DNA of 64,000 bases from Streptomyces sp. NBC_01353 (lineage in GTDB: Bacteria > Actinomycetota > Actinomycetes > Streptomycetales > Streptomycetaceae): contig NZ_CP108352.1 in assembly GCF_036237275.1 (NCBI RefSeq), forward strand, positions 8,147,501 to 8,211,500. The letters run 5' to 3'. This document shows positions 17,624 through 26,073 of this stretch, one piece after another. The stretch's first letter is position 1. Every line of letters begins with the position of its first letter. The notes under the pieces are model-generated. The model was not told the DNA's origin, ran no database searches, and saw nothing but the letters and a program-made list of their open reading frames with translations. The position numbers and the translations under genes are program-made.

Positions 17624-17794
17624 CTACCAGCAGGCCATTCGGGCACAGTGCACGAGGATGCTGTAATCGGAGAGTGGGACGAGGACGAGGTCTATCCCAT
17701 GCGCCGTGAGTAACTGCGACCTCGCGTTGACGGCGCCTCCCACAACGGAACCGCCATCGGGCGGCAAGCCGGTCGCGGTGGCCAGACGGCCCGG
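17624..17794 (-). pseudogene. Coding-like fragment without recognisable start
   Basis: Between two in-frame stops the minus strand reads ...NARSQLLTAHGIDLVLVPL then SDYSILVHCARMACW and stop. The tail looks like a genuine protein end, but the frame is only 57 codons with no ATG, so it is probably a remnant. The family is not recognised. Confidence 0.27.
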
Positions 17795-17841
17795 TCATCG
17801 GTGCGGTGACTCTTTTGGCGGTGCTTCCGCGAGGCTGCCCG

Positions 17842-17965
17842 CTACACGCGCTGGCCCTGCTTGTCCTCGCGTGGCACAACAGCCCGCTGCCCTGCTCGTG
17901 ACCAGGTGTGTTCGGTGGGCATCGTCGGGCGAACCAGCTCTCGTCGAGGAAGTACAGGTCCCTCA
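17842..17965 (-). pseudogene. Remnant of an IS630-like DDE transposase
   Basis: Two adjacent frames on the minus strand read DLYFLDESWFA and then RPTMPTEHTWSRAGQRAVV, PREDKQGQRV, stop. IS630/Tc1-type transposases carry a D-E-x-x-F motif followed by a TWA..G..PVV segment, so the pieces fit one domain broken by a frameshift. Most of the gene is missing. The wider 17473-18201 gap holds no intact gene. Confidence 0.4.
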
Positions 17966-18201
17966 CACCCGCGTGCGCGCCCAGCCGTAAAGGCCCCGGC
18001 GCGGGGCGTCCACGAGTGCGTCCAACCCACCGGCCGCGCAACACCAGCGGCGTTGGCGGAGCGGGCGTGCCGGTGCTGTAGCGGGAAAGCCCCACACACA
18101 GTGGCCTGGTCCCTGATTCGGACTCGGGCCGATGTCGGTTGCGCGTCGACGGCTGCCCGGTCTCATCCCCCGTCCCCTGGGAAGCGCCAGGGGGAGGGGC
18201 G

Positions 18202-19095
18202 CTACGAAGCGTTCCCCGGTCCGCTCACGGCTTCCAGCAGCGCGGTGACGGTGTCGTTGTACGGGGTGGGGATGCCGAGGCGGGCGCCCGCGCGCGCCAC
18301 CGCGCCGTTGCGGGCGTCGTATTCCAGCTCACGGCCTGCCAGGCGGTCCCAGAGCATGCTGCTACCGGACTCGGGCGGCATCGCTCGCAACCTGGAGATG
18401 ACCTGGTCGGCCAGATCATCGGGAAGGCGCGCGCCTGACGCGGCGGCGACCTGCCGCGCCTCCTCCACCAGCGCCCGTCCCAACTGGGTGATACGCGGAT
18501 TGGCGAAGACCGGCATCCGTTGCATCGTCAGCGCCGTAACGGCACCGTTCGCCGCGTTCAGGCACAGTTTCGTCCAGGCAGCGGTGACAAAGTCGGCGGT
18601 TGGCGTGACCTCGATACCGCTGCCCTGACACAGGGCCGCGAAGTCGGCGCCGTCATCGCCCTCAGGCACGGTGAGCCGTGGCCGGTCGAACAGCCGGATC
18701 TGGCCGCGGCGCTGCGACTCGGCCGAGATCTCCACCACGGCCGGAAGGACGCGGGCGGCGCCAACCAGCGGCGCGACGCGCTCACGGTGCTCCACGCCGT
18801 TCTGCAGCACCACGACCCGGGTGCCCGCATCGCACAGTCGGCCGAGCCACACTCCCGCTGCGGCCGTCTGGTAGGCCTTGGTCGCCAGCACCACCCACTC
18901 CACCGCCGACACCTCGGCGGGGTCGGTGACCTCAGGAACAGACGCCTCCAGAGCCGACCCGTCGGGCCGTACGATGCGCAACCCGCCCAGCGGGGAACGC
19001 ACGCAAGCGGTCACCACTACCCGCCCGGTCGCCATCAGCCCCGCGGCCACAACGCCGCCCACGGCCCCCACACCCACTACCGCAACCCGTGTCAT
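18202..19095 (-). CDS. Ketopantoate reductase-like (PanE/ApbA) oxidoreductase
   Basis: About 297 residues from the ATG at 19095. An N-terminal Rossmann fold starts with VAVVGVGAVGGVVAAGL, the NADP-binding loop of the family. The substrate-domain landmarks follow: WVVLATKAYQTAAA, VVVLQNGVEHRERV, AAWTKLCLNAANGAVTALT with the conserved Lys and Asn, and PYNDTVTALLEA at the end. PanE reduces 2-dehydropantoate in coenzyme A synthesis; many actinobacteria carry several paralogues acting on other 2-keto acids, and this copy, isolated in an arm region, is more likely one of those. Confidence 0.88.
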   Translation of the reverse strand: MTRVAVVGVGAVGGVVAAGLMATGRVVVTACVRSPLGGLRIVRPDGSALEASVPEVTDPAEVSAVEWVVLATKAYQTAAAGVWLGRLCDAGTRVVVLQNGVEHRERVAPLVGAARVLPAVVEISAESQRRGQIRLFDRPRLTVPEGDDGADFAALCQGSGIEVTPTADFVTAAWTKLCLNAANGAVTALTMQRMPVFANPRITQLGRALVEEARQVAAASGARLPDDLADQVISRLRAMPPESGSSMLWDRLAGRELEYDARNGAVARAGARLGIPTPYNDTVTALLEAVSGPGNAS

Positions 19096-19298
19096 GTCCA
19101 CCGAGCCTACCCATACCAAGATCGACTCGAAGAACGCTGCCGCACAAGGGGGGAGCCACAGAGGTGCGCACCGCGACGCAGAACGTCCGCATACGCACCT
19201 CGCACTTCTGATCCGACGTCAACTCCACACGCGGGATCTCCGACATGGGCGGCCTGCCGCCCTCCTATCCGAACCGCAGCCCACATCACCGAGACCAC

Positions 19299-20066
19299 TC
19301 AGAGCGGCCGGCGAGGGGGCGGGACGGTGGGCGCGGAGCGGGACGGTCGGCCGAGTCGCACCGGGACGCCGGGGGAGTACAGGACGCTGACCGGGGCCTC
19401 GCGTGGCGTCGGGAGGCCCGCCGAAGCGAGCAGGTTCTCCTCGCACGTGAGCAGTTCCGCTCGGTACAGCGGCCAGCGCGGATGGTCGTTCGGCAGATAC
19501 GCCGCTCCGCCGAAGAAGCCGTTGTGCATACCCCACCGGGCGGTGAGGAAGTGCTCCAGCTCGGTGGGCTCATCGATCCGCTCACCCCTGGCCAATGTGA
19601 TGCGGCTGTGCGCCCGACGCGGGCCGGGCCAGCGGCGGGAACTGGCGTAGTCGACGGTGTCGCCGTCGGTGCGGACGCTCATCCGGGACCACAGATACGG
19701 CAGCCGGAAGCCGACCCGTCCCATCACGACCGGGATCAGCCGTGACGCGTCCATCGACCGGAACACGACACCGCGCCGCCCGTGTCCGTCGACCGAGTAC
19801 AGACGCACGTTGGTCTCGGGGAACGAGCCGAGGTACGGCACTCCGGGCAGCCGGAGCCAGCCGACCCGGTGCATCCGGAAGGCCACCAGCCCCACGTAAC
19901 TGACCCCGTCGTACGTGTCGGGCACGGTCCCGCTCGGCAGCAGCGGGGCCACGACGCCCGGGTCGACGGCCCAGTGGATGAAGGCGAGGTCGAGCCACTC
20001 CTGGGTGAGCAGCGGGTCGCGTATGGGGGAGGGGGCGTCGGGCGTCACGGACGAGGGCGGCTGCAC
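19299..20066 (-). CDS. DUF2071 (YqjF-like) protein
   Basis: A 255-residue soluble protein with the familiar features of DUF2071: an N-terminal TQEWLDLAFIHWAVDPGVVA, then YDGVSYVGLVAFRMHRVGWL, PYLGSFPETNVRLYSVDGHG, and a C-terminal LTARWGMHNGFFGGAAYL. The fold is related to acetoacetate decarboxylase-like proteins, but no activity has been established for most members. The start is a GTG without a strong ribosome site. The C-terminal 25 residues are Pro/Arg rich. Flanked by unrelated genes. Confidence 0.85.
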   Translation of the reverse strand: MQPPSSVTPDAPSPIRDPLLTQEWLDLAFIHWAVDPGVVAPLLPSGTVPDTYDGVSYVGLVAFRMHRVGWLRLPGVPYLGSFPETNVRLYSVDGHGRRGVVFRSMDASRLIPVVMGRVGFRLPYLWSRMSVRTDGDTVDYASSRRWPGPRRAHSRITLARGERIDEPTELEHFLTARWGMHNGFFGGAAYLPNDHPRWPLYRAELLTCEENLLASAGLPTPREAPVSVLYSPGVPVRLGRPSRSAPTVPPPRRPL

Positions 20067-20217
20067 GGCGCAAGAATGGCAGAGCGACCGCGCGCTGCCG
20101 CTCTACGCCCCCTCCAGTCGCCGGAAATGTCTGATCTGTCGGGTCTCGTTCGGCCCGTCTGCGAGGAGGCTGGGACAGTGCCCCTTGCAGACGGGCCGAG
20201 TTTCCTTGGGGCGGGGC

Positions 20218-20439
20218 CTAGCCGCCCAGGTCGAACTCAGAGCTGGGGTTCACCTTGATCGGGAGGCCAAGGCCCGCCACCCGCGTGGGTAGGTCGTGTG
20301 GCCCTTCGGCCTGCACCACCACCTCGTCGTCACCGAGCGGCACCGGGTCGAAGTCCAGCAGGGTGCCGCCGACGGTGGACAGCCTGGCCGCCAGATCGCC
20401 GAGGTCGGTGCCGACCGGCACCGTCAAGAGCCACTTCAT
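20218..20439 (-). CDS. Small protein next to the subtilisin gene, possible inhibitor/propeptide-like fold
   Basis: Seventy-three residues from an ATG preceded by AGAGGGTG. The pattern KWLLTVPVGTDLGDLAARLS, then GGTLLDFDPVPLGDDEVVVQ and AEGPHDLPTRVAGLGLPIKV, is strand-helix-strand-strand-helix-strand, which would fit a small ferredoxin-like fold such as subtilisin propeptides and I9-type inhibitors. It lies 85 bases downstream of an S8 protease on the same strand, so it is probably cotranscribed. An inhibitor or chaperone role is inferred from position only; no family name is recognised. Confidence 0.65.
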   Translation of the reverse strand: MKWLLTVPVGTDLGDLAARLSTVGGTLLDFDPVPLGDDEVVVQAEGPHDLPTRVAGLGLPIKVNPSSEFDLGG

Positions 20440-20524
20440 CAACACCCTCTCGGGTCAGGCGATCCACGGGCCCCGTTCTCTGTCGTATCCGGACTCACCG
20501 CATCCACGCCGAGCTTTCCGCAGC

Positions 20525-21949
20525 TCAGGGCTTCCGCAGCAGGAATGAGTACGATGCCGCGGCGTTCACGATCCCACGCCCGTAGCCCGGATCCCAGGCC
20601 TTGCCCGTCGTGTTGACCAGCCCGGCCAGCAGGGCCTCGCGCAGCTCCTCCGGGCTGAGTCCGGGGAACGCGGAGAGCATCAGGGCCGCGACTCCTGCCG
20701 CAACCGGTGTGGCCGCCGACGTTCCGTTGTCGAAAGGCGACCTGGGGGGCGCCGGAACTCCGCCGGGGCGTCCCGGGCCGAAGTTCCCGAAGAGGTGCGT
20801 GTACGACGCGAAGTCCGGCTTCTGCGACTCGAACATGCCGGGCCCCTGGGAGGAGTAACCGACACGCTCCTGTTGGCTGTTGACCGCGGCGACCGTGATG
20901 ACCTCCAGAAGGCTGTTGGAGGCGTGGACAGAGCGGCCGGGGCCGATGCCGGAGCGGTCGCAGGCACCGCTCGGGCACTGAACGCCGCAGTTGCCCGCCG
21001 CGAAGAACGCCGCCGCGCCGGAGGCCACGACCTCGCGCACCTTGCGGTGGAGCGGGTGGTCGAGGTCCCAGATCTCGTGTCCGGGCGCCAGCTCACGACG
21101 CGGGACGCCGGTGAACCCGTAACTGTTGTTCGTCAGGTGCGGCGTGCCGTCGAGTCGACGGTGCTCCAGCACCGCCTGGAACATCGTCAGAGCCCCGCCG
21201 GAGTCGGGCTGCCCGAGGAAGGGGTAGTCGTACAACCTGGCCGCGGGTGCCGCGACGAGGACGTCGGCGGCGCACATCGAGCCGTGGCTGGTGATCGGGG
21301 CGGCCCCGGGCTGGAGGGTCGCTCCCGGCCGGGTGAAGCCGCCGGAGACCGGATAGACCTGCCCGTTGACGCCTTCGTCGATGATGCCGACGACGACGTT
21401 CTGCCCTCGGAAGCCGTCCTGCCACGGCCGGGCGACGCCCAGCAGGGCTCGGATGGTGTCGAGGGTGGCGCCGGGGCGGAACGGCCGGCAGTCGAGGCCG
21501 GTGCGCGAGCGAGCGAGGTCGAACGCGTTCGCCTCGACAGCCATGTCCGGCTCGCCCGGGCTGCCCTCGTCCTCGTAGAGGTGGAGCGGGGAGCTCGCCC
21601 ATACGCGGACACCTTCGCGCTCGCGCAGCTCCGCCAATTTGGTGGGGTCCACTTCCACCGGCAGCACGACCGAAGTCGGTGAGATGTCGGGGTTGGTTTC
21701 CGGAACAGCGAACTCCCGCAGGGAGCCCAGCGGCTCGGGGCTCCCGCCTCCTTCCCGGGGTGTGCTGAACATGGGGACGGGCACGAAGTTCTCGCCCGGC
21801 TCGACACCGAGCCCGGCGACCCGGTCGAGGTCGGGAAGGGCCTGGTCGAGGGCCGAGGTCTCGGAGGCCACGGCTTCCCGAAAGGCACCGAACCCCTCGG
21901 GCTGGATGTGTGACGCTTCGGTTTCGAGCAGCACCTTGATCTTGGCCAT
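20525..21949 (-). CDS. S8 (subtilisin-family) serine protease without signal peptide
   Basis: A 474-residue subtilase. The triad is visible: Asp in VVGIIDEGVNG (about 185), His in ITSHGSMCAAD (about 219), Ser in NGTSAATPVAAG (about 412), plus the oxyanion Asn in FFAAGNCGVQCPSG. The aspartate motif is DEG rather than the common DTG/DSG. The N-terminus (MAKIKVLLETEASHIQ) carries no Sec or Tat signal, so the enzyme is likely cytoplasmic or exported by another route; about 165 residues precede the catalytic domain and may be a propeptide. A 73-residue companion gene follows. The target is unknown. Confidence 0.92.
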   Translation of the reverse strand: MAKIKVLLETEASHIQPEGFGAFREAVASETSALDQALPDLDRVAGLGVEPGENFVPVPMFSTPREGGGSPEPLGSLREFAVPETNPDISPTSVVLPVEVDPTKLAELREREGVRVWASSPLHLYEDEGSPGEPDMAVEANAFDLARSRTGLDCRPFRPGATLDTIRALLGVARPWQDGFRGQNVVVGIIDEGVNGQVYPVSGGFTRPGATLQPGAAPITSHGSMCAADVLVAAPAARLYDYPFLGQPDSGGALTMFQAVLEHRRLDGTPHLTNNSYGFTGVPRRELAPGHEIWDLDHPLHRKVREVVASGAAAFFAAGNCGVQCPSGACDRSGIGPGRSVHASNSLLEVITVAAVNSQQERVGYSSQGPGMFESQKPDFASYTHLFGNFGPGRPGGVPAPPRSPFDNGTSAATPVAAGVAALMLSAFPGLSPEELREALLAGLVNTTGKAWDPGYGRGIVNAAASYSFLLRKP

Positions 21950-22582
21950 GGTTCGGCTCTTCTCTCCGTCCGCTGGGAACCAGGCTGCTGCGTGGCCCTC
22001 TGGCGCGGCTGGAGCGTGGTGTGGAATCGCGACCGCGCGTCGGACAGTCGTACTGGCACCTGCGAATCCGCGGTCGGGTCGGACCGGGACCGCTCAGTGT
22101 CGTGACCCCTCGGTCGGACGTCGGTCGGTCAGATGTCGCGTCGGCCGGACGTCGCGTCGGCCGGGGTCACGGCAGGACAGGTGGGAGCGCACCGGAGAAT
22201 CGGCACCTACCACAAATCTATTGATATCGCCCACCATGTGCAACTCTGATGAGGTAGTTGACAGTTGCACTGCGACTGTCCGTGGTCGGGTGTCGGTACG
22301 TTGGTCGGCTGCATTCCCGCGACGCGTCCGCGAACCGCCGCCCCCATGGGTGATCCCGGCGAACGTTCCGGTCGCCCGCATGGCCTTCGCCGCCGGCGCC
22401 GACAGCCCGATCGCCGGCCTCGGCGCGCCGACGTGCGCCAGGAACGTGCAGCCCCAATCGCCCCGTCGTACGCGCCGCGCACCTTCGAACGCTCCGGCCC
22501 CCAGTCCACCGCACCCTAGGGCTTGACGACAGGTCAGGGCGCTGCCGCCCCGTGTTCAGTCGGCAACTCTCGCCGGGGACTG
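21950..22582. other. Intergenic region, no gene seen
   Basis: A gap between the protease start and the end of the DeoR gene. It holds a direct repeat of GTCGCGTCGGCCGG at 22135-22148 and 22151-22164, and the inverted repeat listed at 22238-22270 in a markedly AT-richer patch (about 22205-22270). Frames in it are arginine-rich shadows. Confidence 0.6.
22238..22270. repeat. Perfect 8-bp inverted repeat around a TTGACA
   Basis: GTGCAACT (22238-22245) pairs with AGTTGCAC (22263-22270) across 17 bases. TTGACA at 22258-22263 touches the second arm. It could be an operator over a promoter, or a hairpin, but no gene starts nearby. Confidence 0.5.
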
Positions 22583-23341
22583 TCAGCCGGCCACGATGAC
22601 CTCGATGCCGCGCGCCGTGAGCTGCTCGATCACCGGGTCGTGCGGGGTGGCGTCGGTGATCAGGCCGTTGATCTCTTCCCAGGGTAGGACGCGGAACCGT
22701 GAAGCGGTGCCGATCTTCTCGGAGGAGGCGAGGACGTAGGTGTCCGCGGCCCGTGCGGCCAGGGCGCGCTTCATCGCGGCCTCCTCGGCGTCGCCGGTGG
22801 TCAGGCCCGCGTCCGGGTGGACACCGGTGACGCCGAGGAAGCAGAGGTCGGCGGAGACGTTCTGCGCGGCCTCGACCGCGGCCGCACCGCAGGCGACCGC
22901 AGAGTGCTTGAAGATGCGGCCACCGAGCAGGAAGACCTCCGCCTGCGGATGGTCGAGGAGGGCGGCGGCGATCGTCGGACTGTGAGTGATCACGGTGCAG
23001 GCCAGGTCCCGGGGGAGCGCGTGGACGACAGCGAGGGCGGTGGTGCCGCCGTCGAGGATCAGCGCGCCGCCCGGCCGCACCAGCCCAGCAGCCACCGACG
23101 CGACCTTCCGCTTCCCGTCCGGGGCGACGGCCTGCCGGGCGCGGTAATCCGCAACGGCCGGTGAAGCGGGCAGTGCCCCGCCGTAGACCCGCTGGCACAG
23201 CCCCTCGCTCGCGAGATCGCGCAGGTCGCGCCGCACGCTGTCCTCGGAGATACCCAGCGTGGCAGCGACGTCCTTGGCAATGATCTTGCCCTCGCGGGCG
23301 AGCAGATCCAGCAGGTGGTCGCGCCGTTCGGCAGCCAGCAT
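22583..23341 (-). CDS. DeoR/GlpR-family transcriptional regulator
   Basis: A 252-residue repressor of standard length. The N-terminal DeoR helix-turn-helix reads MLAAERRDHLLDLLAREGK, then KDVAATLGISEDSVRRDLRD. The sensor domain has the phosphosugar isomerase-like motifs GGALILDGGTTALAVVHAL and CFLGVTGVHPDAGLTTGDA. AGGAG precedes the ATG. DeoR regulators respond to phosphorylated sugars or nucleosides. It is divergent from a DUF4406-Nudix pair, and two 10-bp direct repeats lie between, so that pair is the likely target. Confidence 0.92.
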   Translation of the reverse strand: MLAAERRDHLLDLLAREGKIIAKDVAATLGISEDSVRRDLRDLASEGLCQRVYGGALPASPAVADYRARQAVAPDGKRKVASVAAGLVRPGGALILDGGTTALAVVHALPRDLACTVITHSPTIAAALLDHPQAEVFLLGGRIFKHSAVACGAAAVEAAQNVSADLCFLGVTGVHPDAGLTTGDAEEAAMKRALAARAADTYVLASSEKIGTASRFRVLPWEEINGLITDATPHDPVIEQLTARGIEVIVAG

Positions 23342-23356
23342 CCGTATTCTCTCCTG

Positions 23357-23376
23357 TTCTTGCACGTTTCTGCATG
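23357..23376. promoter_or_regulatory. Two tandem 10-bp repeats, candidate DeoR operator
   Basis: TTCTTGCACG (23357-23366) is followed at once by TTTCTGCATG (23367-23376), 14 bases before the start of the divergent gene and 15 bases before the regulator's own start. Direct repeats of about 10 bp are typical for DeoR-type operators. The site would block both promoters. Confidence 0.5.
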
Positions 23377-23390
23377 TATCGTAGCGCGCC

Positions 23391-23774
23391 ATGACCGACA
23401 AGCCCATGCTCATCCTCATCGCCGGGCCCTATCGCTCCGGCACCGACGGCGACCCGCAGGCCATGGCCGCCAACCTCGCCCGCCTCGAAGCCGCCGCGTG
23501 GCCGATCTTCGCCGCAGGCCACCTCCCCGTGATCGGGGAGTGGATCGCCCTGCCCGTCCTGCGCTCGGCCGGCTCCGGCCCCACCGACCCCCTTGCCGAC
23601 CAGGTGCTGTACCCGGCCGCCGAGCGCCTGCTCGCCCACTGCGACGCCGTACTGCGGCTGCCGGGCGACTCCACCGGTGCCGACCAGGACGTCGCCACCG
23701 CTCGGCGCCGCGGCCTGCCCGTCTACCACGACGTCACACAGATCCCGCCCCGCACCCCGAAGGAGGACGCGTGA
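23391..23774 (+). CDS. DUF4406 / nucleoside 2-deoxyribosyltransferase-like protein
   Basis: A 127-residue small Rossmann-like protein. MLILIAGPYRSGTDGDPQAM at the N-terminus matches the (I)AGPY(R/F)S start of the deoxyribosyltransferase-like DUF4406 group; a later segment CDAVLRLPGDSTGADQDVATA carries the S-x-G-A-x-x-E/D-like active-site loop of that fold. These proteins may cleave or transfer modified nucleosides; activity is unproven for this subgroup. It overlaps the downstream Nudix gene by four bases and is divergent from a DeoR regulator. Confidence 0.77.
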   Translation: MTDKPMLILIAGPYRSGTDGDPQAMAANLARLEAAAWPIFAAGHLPVIGEWIALPVLRSAGSGPTDPLADQVLYPAAERLLAHCDAVLRLPGDSTGADQDVATARRRGLPVYHDVTQIPPRTPKEDA

Positions 23775-24445
23775 GCCCACGCCCCGGTATCGACGCTCCC
23801 GACCACCGCGGTCGCACCGGCCTCGACCGCGCCGGACGCGACCTGGACCGGAACCCCGATGTCGTGATCCGCGACGTCGAGCTCACCTCCCAGGGGTGGC
23901 ACGTCCTGCGACGCACCACCTTCGACTACCGCCGCCGCGACGGACGCTGGGTCACCGAGCAGCGCGAGACCTACGACCGTGGCAACGGCGCGGTCGTCCT
24001 GCCCTACGACCCCGAGCGCCGTCACGTCCTGCTCACCCGTCAGTTCCGCTACCCGGCCTACGTCAACGGCCACCCCGACGGCATGCTGGTCGAAGCCGCT
24101 GCGGGGCTGCTCGACGCGGACGACCCGCCGGCCGCCGTCCGACGCGAGAGTGCCGAGGAACTCGGCGTCACCCTCGGCCCGCTCACCCACGTCCTCGACG
24201 CCTTCATGAGCCCGGGTTCCGTCACCGAACGGCTCCACTTCTTCGCCGCCCCCTACACTCCGGCCGACCGGACCGGGGCCGGCGGCGGGCTCGAGGAAGA
24301 CGGCGAAGACATCGAGGTCCTCGAACTGCCCTTCGCCGAAGCCCTCGCCATGACCCGCGACGGACGTATCACCGACGGCAAGACCATCCTGCTCCTGCAA
24401 TGGGCAGCCTTGGACGGCCCTTTCGCCCCAGCCGCCGCCCACTGA
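23771..24445 (+). CDS. Nudix hydrolase (ADP-ribose/GDP-mannose pyrophosphatase-like)
   Basis: A 224-residue Nudix enzyme starting at a GTG that overlaps the preceding stop (GTGA). The catalytic box is present as AAAGLLDADDPPAAVRRES, AEELGV, close to the GX5EX7REUXEE pattern; the first Gly and the REx-EE residues are seen. Upstream YRRRDGRWVTEQRETYDRGN and the RQFRYPAYVNGHPDG segment are typical of the NudK/ADP-ribose pyrophosphatase branch. Coupled to a nucleoside-processing-like gene, it probably cleans up or salvages nucleotide sugars under DeoR control; that pathway link is inferred. Confidence 0.9.
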   Translation: MSPRPGIDAPDHRGRTGLDRAGRDLDRNPDVVIRDVELTSQGWHVLRRTTFDYRRRDGRWVTEQRETYDRGNGAVVLPYDPERRHVLLTRQFRYPAYVNGHPDGMLVEAAAGLLDADDPPAAVRRESAEELGVTLGPLTHVLDAFMSPGSVTERLHFFAAPYTPADRTGAGGGLEEDGEDIEVLELPFAEALAMTRDGRITDGKTILLLQWAALDGPFAPAAAH

Positions 24446-24998
24446 CGGCACGGCCCCCGCCCCAACCCGGCCAACCCTGCTCCAGACACGCGGGCCGGCG
24501 TCGGGTCGCCTGGGCCGCCCGAGGTGCGGACGCCGCAGCGCCGACTTGCCGGTGGGCCCGGCAACGTGCGCGCCGGCAGCACCGGTATGTGGGTGATGGG
24601 CCGGGTCCAGGGGGTCAGGGGACGCCGATCGCGCGTCACGCGTGCGGCTGCCGCCCACCGCCTCTTACTGTCACTGGTTTGGCCGTTGGGCCTCGGGCGC
24701 CCCGGCGGCGCCCTTGTGGCGACCAGGTGAGCATTCCACGTGTTGGCGGCTGGAACCAGACCGATGCCACCAAGGAGACACCCCTCGAAGCCCGCTGCGG
24801 GCGCGGCACGCGGCGAGGTCATGGCTGGTTGGTGACGCGTCCGCGCAGGACCTGCCACCAGGGGTCGGTGCTGTCCGCTCCGGCTCCCCGAGCGGGACCG
24901 GCGCACCCGGCAGGGTGTCGGCGTAGAACTGCGACGTCTCCTGTGCGACGCGGGATGGGCCCCGGCCGGGAAGGGGGCCCGGCCGGGGTGGCGCGGTG
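24446..24998. other. Intergenic region with a possible gene-end remnant
   Basis: No intact gene. On the minus strand, 24960 to 24819 reads VAQETSQFYADTLPGAPVPL in one frame and GADSTDPWWQVLRGRVTNQP, stop, in another. This looks like a frameshifted C-terminal fragment of an unidentified protein. The remainder shows no signal. Confidence 0.35.
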
Positions 24999-25649
24999 TC
25001 AGCTTTCGGGGCACTCCTTCCATGCGAGGTGGTAGACGGTGCTGATGTCACCGTCGGTGGAGTCCATGGTCATGTAGCTGGTGGTGGCCGGGTTCGACGT
25101 GCCGGCGTTCACGCGGAGCTCGGTGTTGATGTTGAAGTTCCGCTGCACACCGCACGGCGCCCATACGAGCTGCGCCCAGTCGGTGTCGTCGGTGGCCTGC
25201 CAGTTGTCCTCGTACGGGCCTCGGAAGGTGTGGGTCCGGGACGCGGTGTTCGGCGAGCCCTGGAAGTAGTACGAGGCCTTCTCGGTGCTGCTCGCGCCGG
25301 GCTGGAGCGACGCGTAGCCACGGTAGTCGGCGCTGGCGATCGCGTACGTGAACCCCTGCGGCACGTGCACCAGCAGGTTGAGCTGACAGTTTCTGCGGGC
25401 TGCCGTGGGCGAGGAGTCGCCGCCCACCTGCGCAAGGTACTCGCTGTAGGTGACGGTGAAGGCGGTGTTGTCCTCGGACACGGCGATGGCGGCGGTGCCC
25501 AGGGGGCAGCCGGAGCCGTTCACTGTGGCGATGTCGATGACGATCTTGTCCGGGGGCGGGTCGACTATCGACGACGGGCTTGCCTGTGTGGGCAGGGCCG
25601 AGGCGAACAGAGCGGTGATCGCTCCGCTCACGAGCAGGGGGACTCTCAT
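24999..25649 (-). CDS. Secreted DUF4360 protein
   Basis: A 216-residue exported protein. The N-terminus MRVPLLVSGAITALFASALP ending TQASPSS is a Sec signal peptide. The mature part has DUF4360 features: DKIVIDIATVNGSGCPLGTA, TVTYSEYLAQVGGDS, RRNCQLNLLVHVPQGFTYAI, and four Cys that could form two disulfides. DUF4360 proteins are small secreted beta-rich proteins of unknown role, abundant in Streptomyces and some fungi. GGGAG precedes the ATG. It stands alone. Confidence 0.87.
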   Translation of the reverse strand: MRVPLLVSGAITALFASALPTQASPSSIVDPPPDKIVIDIATVNGSGCPLGTAAIAVSEDNTAFTVTYSEYLAQVGGDSSPTAARRNCQLNLLVHVPQGFTYAIASADYRGYASLQPGASSTEKASYYFQGSPNTASRTHTFRGPYEDNWQATDDTDWAQLVWAPCGVQRNFNINTELRVNAGTSNPATTSYMTMDSTDGDISTVYHLAWKECPES

Positions 25650-26073
25650 GGTTCTCCCATCCAGTCTTCACTGCCGGGCGATCGCGGGCGCACGGGTGCG
25701 TCCGGTCGCTGGGCGGGGGTGCGGCGCGCCACAGGAGCAGGCGGCAGTCACGGACCTATTGCGGTGGATCGAGGCGCCGGCGGTGCGGAGGGTAGTCCAA
25801 CCGGCAACGGTTGAAATAGCATGGACATGTCAGGTGAAGCTTCCGGAGCTCCGCGCCGGTGCGGGCGGTGGTGGTCGAATGCTAGAAGCCCGGGCGTGGC
25901 AGGGCAGGGGGGAGCCCGGCCAACAATCGCCGCGCGAACGGCCCTCCTTTGGCTCGGAACGGCGGTTGTCGCCGCTGGCGTCCCGCACGAACCGGGCGCC
26001 CCGCGCGTCACGCCTGCGCTCTATGCGTTCCATGCGTTCCATGCGTCCGGCGGGCGCCGGGCCGGCACAGCCT
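25650..26073. other. Intergenic region, no gene seen
   Basis: Nothing convincing is coded here. A 9-bp unit (ATGCGTTCC) is repeated in tandem about three times at 26020-26046, just beyond the end of the VOC gene. The patch around 25800-25830 is AT-richer and could hold a promoter, but no gene follows. Confidence 0.5.

Noticed and set aside
22218-23780. Minus-strand open frame of 520 codons over the DeoR and DUF4406 genes
   Set aside because: Arginine-rich shadow; the DeoR and DUF4406 motifs lie in other frames.
24996-25814. Plus-strand frame opposite the DUF4360 gene
   Set aside because: The minus strand shows a signal peptide and DUF4360 features; the plus frame is Gly/Val/Arg shadow.
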